A stretch of 64,000 nucleotides of DNA from Candidatus Neomarinimicrobiota bacterium (lineage in GTDB: Bacteria; Fidelibacterota; JAANXI01): NCBI GenBank assembly GCA_021734025.1, contig JAIPJS010000002.1, positions 406,043 through 470,042 on the forward strand, read 5' to 3'. Under the pieces are notes generated by a model. That model ran no database searches, was not told the origin of the DNA, and saw nothing but the letters and a program-made list of their open reading frames with translations. A program made the position numbers and the translations under genes. This document shows positions 1-9,054 of this stretch, one piece after another (within the stretch, counting starts at the first letter, position 1; each line of letters opens with the position of its first letter).

Positions 1-268
1 CGCTTCCGGCAATGGAATACTGCCCGAACTCACCGGAATCGTCATAGATCATCTCAATATTACCGGCGGAGTCGGCATCCGTATAAGCAAATGGGAATTC
101 CAGAGAGACTTCCTGCTTGGAATTGGTACCATTCATTACCAATAAGGTGGCAAATTTCTGTTGGGAGTCTATGAACAAGGACGTGGGAGAAATTGAGACC
201 TGAGCACTTAGTGGTGAATACAAGAATGTAAACGCCATAATAAGCAATAGTCGCTTCGCGGATTTCAT
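1..268 (-). CDS. PapD-like periplasmic chaperone, N-terminal part (cut by window edge)
   Basis: The reading frame begins with an ATG at 268, preceded by an AGGGGAA ribosome site, and runs off the left edge after 89 codons. The N-terminus is a clear signal peptide (MKSAKRLLLIMAFTFLYSP followed by LSAQ). The next residues, VSISPTSLFIDSQQ and then a strand with LLVMNGTN, resemble the first strands of PapD-type pilus chaperones, where a conserved 'isPt' stretch is followed by an N-x-s-x strand. It lies downstream, on the same strand, of three DUF4402-like small secreted proteins, a context in which such chaperones occur. It is separated from them by a terminator at 372-426, so it may have its own transcript. 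The assignment rests on about 70 mature residues and is tentative; another Ig-like secreted protein is possible. Confidence 0.6.
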   Translation of the reverse strand, partial: MKSAKRLLLIMAFTFLYSPLSAQVSISPTSLFIDSQQKFATLLVMNGTNSKQEVSLEFPFAYTDADSAGNIEMIYDDSGEFGQYSIAGS

Positions 269-371
269 AATATTCCCCTGATGGTTTGGTGACGATGCTT
301 CAAAATGAGCAGGAAATGAAAATCACTGAAATTTAGGGACAGAATAATTTATTGCAATAACATTCTCAATT

Positions 372-426
372 AAAAAAGACTCCCACAATAATCTAACCAT
401 AAATAGAATTGCGGGAGTCTTTTTTT
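372..426. terminator. Bidirectional intrinsic terminator
   Basis: A 12-bp stem with one mismatch (378-389 with 408-419, core GACTCCC/GGGAGTC) is flanked by A6 on the left and T7 on the right, so it can terminate in both directions. It lies just past the stop codon of the minus-strand gene at 449-994. Confidence 0.85.
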
Positions 427-448
427 GTGATATTGGCGATAAGGAAAA

Positions 449-994
449 TCAGTTATAAGATATGGTGAACGTAATTGGGGTACCGCCAGTGTTTGTAGTG
501 CTCCAATTCCCCGTTTGTCCTGCTGATAAACTGCTCGTATTAATAGTTCTACCTACGTTTACTTCAAAATCTCCTGCCGCATTGGTACTAAATCCTAGTT
601 GAATGGTGCTACCACTCGAAATTGTATTATCGTCTACATTAACGACTGTTGGAGTAAATGATAAATCCGAAAGAGTAGCATGTGCAAGAGTTGCATTACT
701 AGGCGACCAACTAAAATTAACATCGGCACCATCCGTACCGGAAATTGTGAAATTACCGACAGACACAGAAGAGCCTGCCAATCCTGCGTTCGTGTGAGTA
801 GGTGAGGAGGTTGGATCTATCGTGGCATCAGTCCCACCTTGTACATACCCAAAGCTTACATCCGTTACCGTCCCAAATGATAAACCAGTGAGTACATCTG
901 CCCCTACTTCTAAATCTGCAGTTTGACCAAAAGTCACACTACCAAAACTCAATACTAGAAAAAACGCAATCGCTAATAATCCTAATTTTTTCAT
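449..994 (-). CDS. Secreted DUF4402-like pilin/surface protein
   Basis: 181 residues with a signal peptide (MKKLGLLAIAFFLVLSFGS, then VTFGQ) and an excellent AAGGAGAAGG ribosome site. The mature part is Thr/Ser/Asn-rich and beta-stranded. Its plan resembles DUF4402 proteins: an early 'LSFGTV' strand, a middle 'NFTISGTDGADV' strand, a late 'FEVNVGRTI' strand and a final 'ITFTISYN'. It shares this plan and the aromatic-Asn/Asp end with the proteins at 1677 and 2321, suggesting a small family made by duplication. Cysteines are absent. Role is unknown; a structural fibre or surface-layer subunit is a reasonable guess given the neighbouring PapD-like chaperone and large adhesin-like protein. Confidence 0.8.
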   Translation of the reverse strand: MKKLGLLAIAFFLVLSFGSVTFGQTADLEVGADVLTGLSFGTVTDVSFGYVQGGTDATIDPTSSPTHTNAGLAGSSVSVGNFTISGTDGADVNFSWSPSNATLAHATLSDLSFTPTVVNVDDNTISSGSTIQLGFSTNAAGDFEVNVGRTINTSSLSAGQTGNWSTTNTGGTPITFTISYN

Positions 995-1676
995 TTCCTT
1001 CTCCTTTATTTCCTAATTGGCTTATATCAACCGGATATGGAATCTTTCAACCACGATGTATATTTACGTGACAGGAGTTGTTATGTCAAGTAAAATTCTT
1101 CGGGAAATTTTTAGTTATTGGGCGTGTGACTGAAATCACACAGGATTCTGGTAGCAGGTGTTCAGGTTTGGAACAGGTGTTTCAGATTTGTACAGCTGTT
1201 CAGTGGCATTCTTCATGGAAATTTCTGTCGGTGACTCCCGCCGTGGCGGGATCGCCGACAGTTGACGTAAAATAGTCAGGTAATTCACCGCCACCGACGC
1301 TTAGATCGGTCGGCGGCGGTAGGAACTCCGGTCATCCCAAGGGATTTCATTCTATTACCAGTGGGGGGGCTTCTTTACCAGATTCCTCCGCTCCCCCTAT
1401 GAACCGGGGTCGGTCGGAATGACTTATCAATTTTATCCTGAATTATTCATAAAACCTGGATAATGCATACTAACTAAAATATGAAAACCCTTTATGTTGA
1501 AACACATCATGCCTGTCCCGAGTAGTCGGGAGCGTGTCTCTACCCAAGGCGATTCAAATAGCGCGGGAGGAAGAATGGCTCCGGCTGTCAGTTTAAATCT
1601 TCCATAGTTTGACTATCGGAGTACCAAGTAGAGACGTTCCATGAAACGCCTCCCCCGCACTCCCATGGTCTCCAAG
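995..1676. other. Intergenic region with palindromes, no gene seen
   Basis: 682 bases between two DUF4402-like genes. The possible 65-residue plus-strand frame at 1078-1275 has no recognisable protein features and overlaps palindromes, so I do not call it. The region holds two strong inverted repeats: 1226-1260 (core CCCGCCGTGGCGGG inside a TGTCGG/CCGACA stem) and 1287-1320 (ACCGCCnCCGAC paired with GTCGGCGGCGGT). The promoter of the gene at 449-994 should lie near its right-hand neighbour at 1000-1080, but I see no clear boxes. Confidence 0.6.
1226..1260. repeat. REP-like palindrome, core CCCGCCGTGGCGGG
   Basis: Perfect inverted repeat CCCGCC-GT-GGCGGG (1237-1250) within a second stem TGTCGG/CCGACA (1226-1231 with 1255-1260). 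The identical 14-base core recurs at 60037-60050, there inside a different outer stem. Confidence 0.6.
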
Positions 1677-2225
1677 TCAATCATACTCCACCGTCAGAGT
1701 CACTGTTCCGGTATACCATCCAGGATTCACGTCTCCCACATACATTGTTCCGTAAACAAACACGAAAGCATCAACATCTGATTGAGAGGAAGATCTCGGA
1801 TTTGGTGGTGGACCTGGCGGACCACCGGATTGTTTTTTCATACGAAACCTGGCTATATCACCGGGAACTATTGTCGCCGAACTAAAACTATAGTCTGGCC
1901 CACTGGCGCCGTTGTTTTGATAGGCCCAGCCTAAATTAAGTGGGATGGATTTACCAGAATTGCTCTCGTGGGTCAGTGAATCTGGAAAGTCCATCGTCAC
2001 TATAACATCCTGATCAGGTTTTCCAGAAATCTTGAATACACCTACATTCCCATCGCCGGGATTGATGTCAATGGGACCCTGTCCCGCCACAATCTGCCCA
2101 AAATCCATATCTCGCACCTGTGACGCCGTAGCTTCATCCTCCACATAAATACTGAATTGAATGGTCTGGGGGTAGGCCAGGGTGGGAATGAGAATAATCA
2201 ATATTATGCGTAAAATTTTGGGCAT
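1677..2225 (-). CDS. Secreted DUF4402-like protein
   Basis: About 182 residues from the ATG at 2225; an upstream in-frame TTG at 2246 would add seven charged residues before the signal peptide and is less likely. The signal peptide is MPKILRIILIILIPTLAYPQ. The mature part shows the family's features: 'RDMDFGQIVAGQG' near the start, 'PGDGNVGVFKISGKPDQD' in the first half and the ending 'GTVTLTVEYD'. A Pro/Gly-rich linker (GGPPGPPPNPRSS) interrupts the second half and is absent from the two sister proteins. It probably belongs to the same surface structure as the genes at 449 and 2321. No Shine-Dalgarno of note is visible. Function beyond secretion is not known. Confidence 0.75.
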   Translation of the reverse strand: MPKILRIILIILIPTLAYPQTIQFSIYVEDEATASQVRDMDFGQIVAGQGPIDINPGDGNVGVFKISGKPDQDVIVTMDFPDSLTHESNSGKSIPLNLGWAYQNNGASGPDYSFSSATIVPGDIARFRMKKQSGGPPGPPPNPRSSSQSDVDAFVFVYGTMYVGDVNPGWYTGTVTLTVEYD

Positions 2226-2320
2226 ATCTATTTTTTCATCTTTCAATTATTACGTATCGAGTATTGCGTATATTAAACAAATGCATTCTATTTTTTACAT
2301 ATTACACAGTACGCAATACT

Positions 2321-2824
2321 CTAATTATACTCCACCTCAATGGCGCAGTCGCCGTCATATGCTCCGGAGGTGGCCTGTTCGATATTAATCCGGCAGCCGA
2401 TCCAGACGTAATATTCCCCATCGTTACTCAGTGTAACTGTTGTGGGGTTCTCCTCCAGCGGGACCGAGGAACCCTGCTCATTCTCCGGATAGCCATTCAG
2501 ACTATAGTATGCTGTCAACGAGGGCGCATCCGGCTTGGTCAGCTGGACCTGGGGCGTATAGGTCACCCGGATCTCCCGGTTTGGGCTGCCGCTAAACATG
2601 AGCAGTGCCGCGCCGCCATCCTGTCCGGGGTCAATGATAATTTCCCCCTGGCTCGGCTGTACCGATCCGATATTAAAGTCCGAGAGCGTCACCATGTCAA
2701 TGGTTGCGACAACATTTGCACTCACATTCACAGACACCGACGCACTGCCTGGCTCGTTCCCCTCCTGCGCCACTATAACCAGCGGAAATAAAAATAGAAT
2801 TAACAACAATTGTATAGGCTTCAT
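2321..2824 (-). CDS. Secreted DUF4402-like protein
   Basis: About 167 residues from the ATG at 2824 (signal peptide MKPIQLLLILFLFPLVIVAQ); a TTG at 2842 would add six residues. The mature protein matches the DUF4402 plan best of the three: 'TLSDFNIGSVQPSQGEIIID', then 'AALLMFSGSPNREIRVTYTP', then 'YVWIGCRINIEQATSGAYDG' and the ending 'CAIEVEYN'. It has two cysteines in the last third that could form a disulfide. It starts 75 bases after the stop of the giant surface protein at 2899-7920 on the same strand, so the two are probably cotranscribed. The spacer to the next gene (2226-2320) contains inverted copies of an AGTATTGCGTA motif. Confidence 0.78.
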   Translation of the reverse strand: MKPIQLLLILFLFPLVIVAQEGNEPGSASVSVNVSANVVATIDMVTLSDFNIGSVQPSQGEIIIDPGQDGGAALLMFSGSPNREIRVTYTPQVQLTKPDAPSLTAYYSLNGYPENEQGSSVPLEENPTTVTLSNDGEYYVWIGCRINIEQATSGAYDGDCAIEVEYN

Positions 2825-2898
2825 CAAAATATCTTTAGCCAATTTACCATCTCACCGGGCAAAATAATTCCCGAGTTTTCAGTTTCAAGTTTCCAGTA

Positions 2899-5800
2899 TC
2901 ATTTTATTAGCATCAACTTCTGCTTCATCGATCTGTTCCCGGCCCGGACGACACAAAAATACAGACCGCTGGCGTTTGTGTCAGCCTCCCAGTTTATTTC
3001 GTGATAGCCGGCCTCAAATTCCCGGTTCGCCAGTGTATTGACCAGTCTACCGGTGAGGTCATATATCGCCACCCACGTCTCTGCAGATTCCGGTAACCCA
3101 AACCGCAATGTGGTCGATGCGTTGAACGGATTCGGATAGTTGGGATACAGAATATATGTCTCAGGGACAGTGGGATCATTTCCATACGGATCGATCTGTA
3201 GCTCAAACCGGCTCTGTGCGGCTGCGGTTTTCTTTAGAGACGGAAGCGTCGGCTTGGCAACAATCCGGTTTTTCATACGCACGGTCGACGGTTTTGAAAG
3301 CCCGTTTTCATGCTCAAAGGTATATGATGCCTGTTCGGACATATCTATGGAAACCTTCTTTCGCCGATCGTACAGTGTCAATTTCCACGCTTTCGGAATA
3401 CTCCGGATGCTGGGCCATCGGAGGGTATATGCTGTATCTATCGAGGCTCCGTTCCGGAATCCTCCCACCCGGATCGGAATGCGCTGTCGCTTCGTCAGAT
3501 CCAACGGCAAATTATTTATTTGGAGCGGTATTTCATTCGGACTCTCGGAGTACAATGATATATAAGTGTCAGTCAACGGTTCCAGGCGATATCCATCTCT
3601 GGGATCTTTGGCTATCTTACCATCATTGGAAAACATGAAAAATGCGGAGGCACTCAGGTCGTCGGCTGCCAGATTGAATTTTATGTGCGGTGGGGGGCTT
3701 GCCGGTTTGTAGAAAGTCCCGCCTGTGGTTTTGGCCGATTTTTTAACCTTGAGTACCGGATCGGACGCATTCGCTTTCACCCAGAATCCCTGGAAAGGCG
3801 CTATAACGCCGTCACCCAGCAGACTGTCACCGAGATTGCCGATACTGCCGTTCCAGACCCGGTACTGGGCGCTGTCGATATTGGGATCCCAAACGTAAAT
3901 AGTACTGTCGATGTTTGTTTTTGTCCAGGTCGCGGCATCATCCCAGTCAATAGATGCGCCGAACGGATTTCCAATGAGATTCCAGCCGGTATCGGTGACC
4001 GTAGTATAAATGCTATCGGTATTAGCAGCGGTGGTGTATGTGACGCCAAAATCGAATTCACCGCTACTGCCTTCGTGCTCCAGTCCACTCACATCAATGG
4101 TATCCGGCAGCGGATCCGAATAGGCGGAAATGGTATCGACATTCCCAAAGAAATATACAAAATATCCGGTACCAGACAGCAGGGCGTCCGTATCAGCTTC
4201 GGGTTTGCGCCATCGCTGATTTTCAGTGCCGGGATAGGTCTCGTCATAGTACAGCACGGATGGGGAACCGTTCGCCGAATCCGATCCGGCATATCCCTGG
4301 GTAAAGATATTACCGAGGAAATCCGAATATGTCGTCTGAATCGGGGACGACAGCATCCGCCATCCTTCTGCTCCGGTGATTTCCCGGCGAAACCGGAGTG
4401 AGCCGGCTCCCACGGTTTTCGTATTCGCAACGAGTTCCCGGTTGGGAAGCATGTCCAGCACTCCGCTGTTAAGCGTCAGGGTTTGGGTGACCGTTACATT
4501 TGTATCCACCGCAACACCCGCCGAATTATCTATTTCCAAATTCTTCATCTGGGAGATATTACTAAAAGATTGCTTCATCGTTCCGTTGAACAGCACCGAT
4601 GATGTACTAATACTTATTGACAACGTGCTGGCAATATCGCCGCCGAATGTGATGGTACTGTTATTCCCGGCCAAAGTCCCGCTGCCAGCGATATCATTGA
4701 ACAGGACTAACTCAGAACCGGATTCCATGGTCAATGAACTGCCTGGGAGGGACAGCAGAGAAAACGCATCCAGGTAATCGGTCGCCGTTACCCCGCCGGT
4801 TGTTTGAACAATCAACGAATCCGTTGTCAGCAGTCCGGTGATCTGTTGTGAGGAGCTGCCATTCAGTGTCACCGTTGAATTACCGGCATTCAGGTTGGCG
4901 ATCGAAACATCACCTCCGAGGGTGAGGGTGCCGTTGTCCACAATCAGTACTCCGTCTCCGGAGACATCTTTCTGCACTGTCAGTGACCGGCCCGGCTCCA
5001 AGCTGACATTTGCCCCGGATTCCACGTGCAGAAAATCCAGAATGGGGTCACTCGTATCAACCACCGGAAAATTGTTTCCATTGACCGGATTCGACGGGAT
5101 AATAATTGCCTGGCCCGTGCTCGGCACCATGCCCAGGCTCCAGTTACCTGCGTCTTCCCAGTTATAAATCTTTGAACCACCACCTCCGGTACTTTGCCAT
5201 TCATTATATTCGGTAATTTCCACCACCGCCTGATCGGCAATGGCATATCCACCGATAGTTCCGGTGATTGTTGCGGTTTCTATATTCGTCGAGGCCGTCA
5301 AAATAGCGGTATAGGTTCCGTCACCCTGATCTGTCACTCCGCTCAGACTCCCGGCCGATGTACTGAGTGAGACACTACTATTGCCGCCCGTGATCAAATT
5401 ATTTCCGTAGATGTCAATAAGCTGGACGGTAACCAGTGTCGTGTCTGTCCCGTCATTTTCGATGAACCGCCTGCTTGGCGAGATAGTTGAATTTTCAGTA
5501 CTCGCCGTATCGGGCAGGACAGTAAACAGATTACTCTCCCCGGTCTGCAAACCAATTGAATTGGTGGCGGTCACCCGGTAATCCCCTGCACTGGTTATAG
5601 TCAACGAATGCCCTGAGAGCATACCTGAAGCAAACCCCGGCGTCGTTCCTCCACCGGAGCTGATAGTCCCGGAGGATGTAAGGTCTACCGTCCCGGTGAA
5701 ACTGGTATCGACATTATCGTTGGAATCCAGTGCGGTCACCTGGATATCGAACGGAGCACCTGCCGTCAACGTTCCGATAGTCCCGCCGCCGGCGCTATCG

Positions 5801-7920
5801 ACCTGAAAATAGTCCAGGGGACCCGGTACGAAATATATCATGGGATTTCCGGTGATTATTGAATCGCCGTTTACCGTAGCGCTAATCTCGGTACTTCCCA
5901 CCGACGTCGGCGATTGTACCGATTGAGTATAGGTTCCGTCACCATGATCCGTCACCGAGCCCAGCAAACTGGCGCCGGGAGAACTAATGCTTACCGTCAC
6001 TCCTCCGCGCCCCAACACATTCTCGAATTCGTCTTTCAGAGTAATTGTAATGAGTGAAGTATTCGTACCGTTGGCTATCAGAGTCGACGAATCCGCCGCT
6101 ATCGTGGACGTAGTAGTATCGTAGGCTGCCGCTTCAACGGTAAACGTATTGCTACTGCTGCTTATGGTTCCGCCGGTGTCCGTTGCAGTAATCGTAAATT
6201 CACCTGTCGTGTCGAGAGCGACTTCATGTGACGATAACACTCCGGCAGAAAAATTCGCGGTGCTGCCGGTACCGGTTATTAAGTTCCCATTCGATGAGAT
6301 ACTCACCCAGGTATCGTAACTGTCGCGGTTTGGTCCACCATCTAAAACATTTCCCTCGCCATCTAGTGCGGTAATTTTAAGGAAAAAGGATTGCCCGGCT
6401 ACCTGCCCGGGAATCGTATCACCTGAAGCAATTTCTATGCTAAACTTCGACAGCTTCCCAGCAGCGGATATCACAAACGGATCGCTCTCAACCGATGATT
6501 TCAGTACACTATTATCATCAACCGCCGTAACCCGCTTTGTCCCTGTCTGGTTGAAGGTAACATTGGAAAATATTGCAATCCCGCTACTGTTCGTATTTAT
6601 ACCCTCAGCATTACTGATCGACCCACCACCCGTAGTCAGGTTTAGACTAATCGGATTTCCGGTTTGGCTCACGGGATTACCATAAAAATCGACTATCTGT
6701 ACTTCTATCACCGGAGAAATCACAGCATTTCTGGCCCCGTTGCTCGGCTGTACGGCAAAAACTAAGCTATCTGCATCCGCGGGAGAAACAGTAATAGTAT
6801 TTGAGACGACCGACTGAAGCCCCGATGTCGAGAACTGGAGATCTATCTGTTCAGCTTTCGTATAGTGTAAATCCGTATATGTTACCACGCCTGAAGCAGC
6901 TTGCTTTACTGTGGTACCCTGCAAGGCTGCATTTCCGGTGTTAATTGACGCCGTGACCTGACTTGAGTTATCTCCGGTCACCGTATTCCCGTAGTCATCC
7001 CGGATCGTAAGCACCGGTTGCTGGGTAAAGACAGTTCCGGCAACTGCCGAAGTACTTGGCTGGGTGGTCAGGGCCAGTGTAGTTGCCGGACCGGGCACCA
7101 CACTGATGGTGCCGGAGTTGACAGGCGTCAAATCGGTAACACCTGCCTGTATTTCTGCGGTTCCAACGATATTCCCGGTGAGCACAGCACTTTTATTGTC
7201 CCCGGCGGGTACCAGATCACCGGAAACAACCCCACCGGTAATATTCACAAGCGACCAACTTTCAGCAGCGATATTTTGTAAAAAATTCCCGTACTGATCT
7301 CTGGAAACAGAATAGACAGTAATCGAGTTCCCGGCAGACAGATTTTGAGCGGGGACCACATCCCCACTCCCATCAGCGCTGGTTTCAACCCGCACTTGTG
7401 TGGGATCGCCTGCTACCATCCCCAGATCGCCATAATTCGTGGTTCCGCCAGGTCCGGAAAAGCCGGCATTCTTAATATAACCGCTATTGGGAAGCGTTCC
7501 CCGGGTGGGGCGAACCCGGAAGCCGGAGAAAGTTGCCTGGCCGGGTTTTGTTGGTCTATCATTACTCGTATTCGTGACTTCAAATGTAATTTTGGTGGTC
7601 GTCCTACTCACAAAGGAAATTTGTAATTGGGTCGTCGCGTTTTGTCCGGGTGCAAGGGTCACCGTGACGGAGGGATCGGTCCCGCCGGTATCCCATTCGA
7701 ACCCGTTCGGCAGCACGAATTCTATGGTACCGAGGGGCAGCTGTCCCGCGGTAGTTTCGGTGATAACCGGACCGGATAACGTCGTGAACGTTCCGTTGGC
7801 ATTATCCGCAGAGATCGCCTCCCCACCTGTTGCCTTATCCACAGTCTGTGCATGAAGGAAAAGGGGGAAAATCAGCAGGGCAACGCCCCATATGTACGAT
7901 TTCAACCAGTGGCGGTTCAT
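2899..7920 (-). CDS. Giant secreted Ig-repeat adhesin-like protein with T9SS sorting domain
   Basis: 1673 residues. Signal peptide at 1-25 (MNRHWLKSYIWGVALLIFPL, then FLHAQ). Roughly residues 30-270 are a beta-rich N-terminal domain. Residues about 270-960 are a string of invasin/Big_1-like Ig repeats, each with a 'D.YGN' or 'DEFEN' turn (for example TIRDDYGNTVTG, QIVDFYGNPVSQ, TLKDEFENVLGR, QLIDIYGNNLIT). A W-rich segment 'KIYNWEDAGNWSLGMVPS' follows, then beta-helix-like repeats and a region beginning 'GWRMLSSPIQ'. The last 80 residues are a type IX sorting domain (YPNYPNPFNASTTLRF, IYDLTGRLVNTL, GLYFCVVRAG, KQKLMLIK). The protein should be exported by Sec, moved over the outer membrane by T9SS and anchored or released. 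It heads the group of DUF4402-like genes. Specific ligand unknown. Confidence 0.9.
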   Translation of the reverse strand: MNRHWLKSYIWGVALLIFPLFLHAQTVDKATGGEAISADNANGTFTTLSGPVITETTAGQLPLGTIEFVLPNGFEWDTGGTDPSVTVTLAPGQNATTQLQISFVSRTTTKITFEVTNTSNDRPTKPGQATFSGFRVRPTRGTLPNSGYIKNAGFSGPGGTTNYGDLGMVAGDPTQVRVETSADGSGDVVPAQNLSAGNSITVYSVSRDQYGNFLQNIAAESWSLVNITGGVVSGDLVPAGDNKSAVLTGNIVGTAEIQAGVTDLTPVNSGTISVVPGPATTLALTTQPSTSAVAGTVFTQQPVLTIRDDYGNTVTGDNSSQVTASINTGNAALQGTTVKQAASGVVTYTDLHYTKAEQIDLQFSTSGLQSVVSNTITVSPADADSLVFAVQPSNGARNAVISPVIEVQIVDFYGNPVSQTGNPISLNLTTGGGSISNAEGINTNSSGIAIFSNVTFNQTGTKRVTAVDDNSVLKSSVESDPFVISAAGKLSKFSIEIASGDTIPGQVAGQSFFLKITALDGEGNVLDGGPNRDSYDTWVSISSNGNLITGTGSTANFSAGVLSSHEVALDTTGEFTITATDTGGTISSSSNTFTVEAAAYDTTTSTIAADSSTLIANGTNTSLITITLKDEFENVLGRGGVTVSISSPGASLLGSVTDHGDGTYTQSVQSPTSVGSTEISATVNGDSIITGNPMIYFVPGPLDYFQVDSAGGGTIGTLTAGAPFDIQVTALDSNDNVDTSFTGTVDLTSSGTISSGGGTTPGFASGMLSGHSLTITSAGDYRVTATNSIGLQTGESNLFTVLPDTASTENSTISPSRRFIENDGTDTTLVTVQLIDIYGNNLITGGNSSVSLSTSAGSLSGVTDQGDGTYTAILTASTNIETATITGTIGGYAIADQAVVEITEYNEWQSTGGGGSKIYNWEDAGNWSLGMVPSTGQAIIIPSNPVNGNNFPVVDTSDPILDFLHVESGANVSLEPGRSLTVQKDVSGDGVLIVDNGTLTLGGDVSIANLNAGNSTVTLNGSSSQQITGLLTTDSLIVQTTGGVTATDYLDAFSLLSLPGSSLTMESGSELVLFNDIAGSGTLAGNNSTITFGGDIASTLSISISTSSVLFNGTMKQSFSNISQMKNLEIDNSAGVAVDTNVTVTQTLTLNSGVLDMLPNRELVANTKTVGAGSLRFRREITGAEGWRMLSSPIQTTYSDFLGNIFTQGYAGSDSANGSPSVLYYDETYPGTENQRWRKPEADTDALLSGTGYFVYFFGNVDTISAYSDPLPDTIDVSGLEHEGSSGEFDFGVTYTTAANTDSIYTTVTDTGWNLIGNPFGASIDWDDAATWTKTNIDSTIYVWDPNIDSAQYRVWNGSIGNLGDSLLGDGVIAPFQGFWVKANASDPVLKVKKSAKTTGGTFYKPASPPPHIKFNLAADDLSASAFFMFSNDGKIAKDPRDGYRLEPLTDTYISLYSESPNEIPLQINNLPLDLTKRQRIPIRVGGFRNGASIDTAYTLRWPSIRSIPKAWKLTLYDRRKKVSIDMSEQASYTFEHENGLSKPSTVRMKNRIVAKPTLPSLKKTAAAQSRFELQIDPYGNDPTVPETYILYPNYPNPFNASTTLRFGLPESAETWVAIYDLTGRLVNTLANREFEAGYHEINWEADTNASGLYFCVVRAGNRSMKQKLMLIK

Positions 7921-7987
7921 ATCTTTCGATTTTAGTGAAGATAGACTGCTTTCGGAAGAGTTATTTTAAGACAGGAAACCCAAAAAT

Positions 7988-8001
7988 GTGATCCAGATCA
8001 A
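7988..8001. promoter_or_regulatory. Candidate CRP/FNR-family operator
   Basis: GTGATCCAGATCAA matches the FNR consensus TTGAT-N4-ATCAA at nine of ten defined positions. It lies about 70 bases upstream of the start of the giant surface protein on the minus strand, a normal place for an activator. A second, weaker match stands before the porin gene (12405-12418). No regulator gene is in the window, so this is pattern evidence only. Confidence 0.35.
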
Positions 8002-8080
8002 AATACTTTTTAATCGCTGAGAAAGGGGCTTTTTGGTCGTTGTACTTTTGAGTAGTAGTATCGTGATGCAGAGGGAAGAT

Positions 8081-8116
8081 AAAAAAAGCACCGGCTCGCA
8101 CCGGTGCTTTTTTTAA
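8081..8116. terminator. Intrinsic terminator of the porin-opuA operon
   Basis: Stem AGCACCGG/CCGGTGCT with a six-base loop, A7 before and T8 after. It follows the stop codon of the binding-protein gene at 8143 on the minus strand and separates that operon from the surface-protein gene. It reads as a terminator in either direction. Confidence 0.9.
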
Positions 8117-8142
8117 TCAGAGATTATCCGCGGATCTTACAT

Positions 8143-9024
8143 TTATTCACTGGGTATCCAGGAATTCACCAGATCCATGTTGTTGTTCATCCAGTTTCGG
8201 GCTACAACTTCGACGTCCTGGTCGGATTGTTCAACCTTCACCATCAGGTCCGCCAACTGAGCGTCGGTAAAGTGGAAGTTCTTCAGGAACTGGGCTAATT
8301 CCGGTTTGTCTTCTTCGATATTCAGCCGTCCCATAATATGGATGTTTCCGGGCTTCCACATCATGTTATCCGGATCCTGTTTCAGGAATTTCAGATCCCA
8401 GCGACCGAACATCCAGTGCGGCTTCCAACCGGTCACGACAATCCATTCTTCATTATCAACGGCGCCCTTCAGCGCTGAGGTCATTGCCGGGCCACTGGAG
8501 GAAATCAGTTCGTAATCCAGATTGTATGCATCAATCAGCTGTTCCGTGGTCTGCATAATTCCGGCACCGGCATCGATACCGGTAATTTTGCCGTCGAACT
8601 TATCGACGACACCATTCATTTGTGAAATGGAATCGATGGTAACATACGTCGGTACGACCAATCCGCTCTGTGTACCTTCATAGACATATCCCAGGTCGGT
8701 GATCTGGTCGCCGAATTTTTCCACATAATCCTTATGGAGTACCGGCAGCCAGGTTTCCATGAACGCGTCCTTATCTCCATTGGCCACTGAAGTATAAGCC
8801 GGGCCAACATCTGCAGAGGTGATGGTCACGTCGTAGTCCATCTTGTCCTCAAGAACCACCTTGGCCAGATGTGTATAGGCTACACCTTCAGCCCAATTAA
8901 CATACACGAGATCCGCTGATTTCTGTGATGCATCTTTGGATGTACATCCCGTTAAAGCAAATGTCCCGGCAAAAAATATTATTGCCAGTAGGAATGTGAA
9001 CATCCGATTTCGAAATATTCTCAT
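8143..9024 (-). CDS. opuAC: Glycine betaine ABC transporter, substrate-binding lipoprotein (OpuAC type)
   Basis: 293 residues. A lipoprotein signal (hydrophobic stretch, then FALTGCTSK) places the acylated Cys near residue 27. The body is an OpuAC/ProX-like binding domain: it opens with 'DLVYVNWAEGVAYTHL', has 'AFMETWLPVLHKDYVEKF', and contains 'WIVVTGWKPHWMFGRWDL', whose Trp residues fit the aromatic cage that holds the quaternary ammonium in this family. It is the last gene of a four-gene operon (porin, ATPase, permease, binding protein), 30 bases after the permease, and is followed by a terminator. It delivers betaine, possibly also proline betaine or choline, to the permease in the inner membrane. 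Substrate choice is inferred from family and from the betaine synthesis genes next door. Confidence 0.92.
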   Translation of the reverse strand: MRIFRNRMFTFLLAIIFFAGTFALTGCTSKDASQKSADLVYVNWAEGVAYTHLAKVVLEDKMDYDVTITSADVGPAYTSVANGDKDAFMETWLPVLHKDYVEKFGDQITDLGYVYEGTQSGLVVPTYVTIDSISQMNGVVDKFDGKITGIDAGAGIMQTTEQLIDAYNLDYELISSSGPAMTSALKGAVDNEEWIVVTGWKPHWMFGRWDLKFLKQDPDNMMWKPGNIHIMGRLNIEEDKPELAQFLKNFHFTDAQLADLMVKVEQSDQDVEVVARNWMNNNMDLVNSWIPSE

Positions 9025-9054
9025 AGTACCCTCCTTATGTTGTTGCTCGAATGA

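Noticed and set aside
1078..1275. 65-residue plus-strand frame in the left intergenic region
   Set aside because: No ribosome site or motif, and its end lies in a palindrome.
2264..2791. 175-residue plus-strand open frame
   Set aside because: Antisense to a DUF4402-like gene with signal peptide; no protein features of its own.
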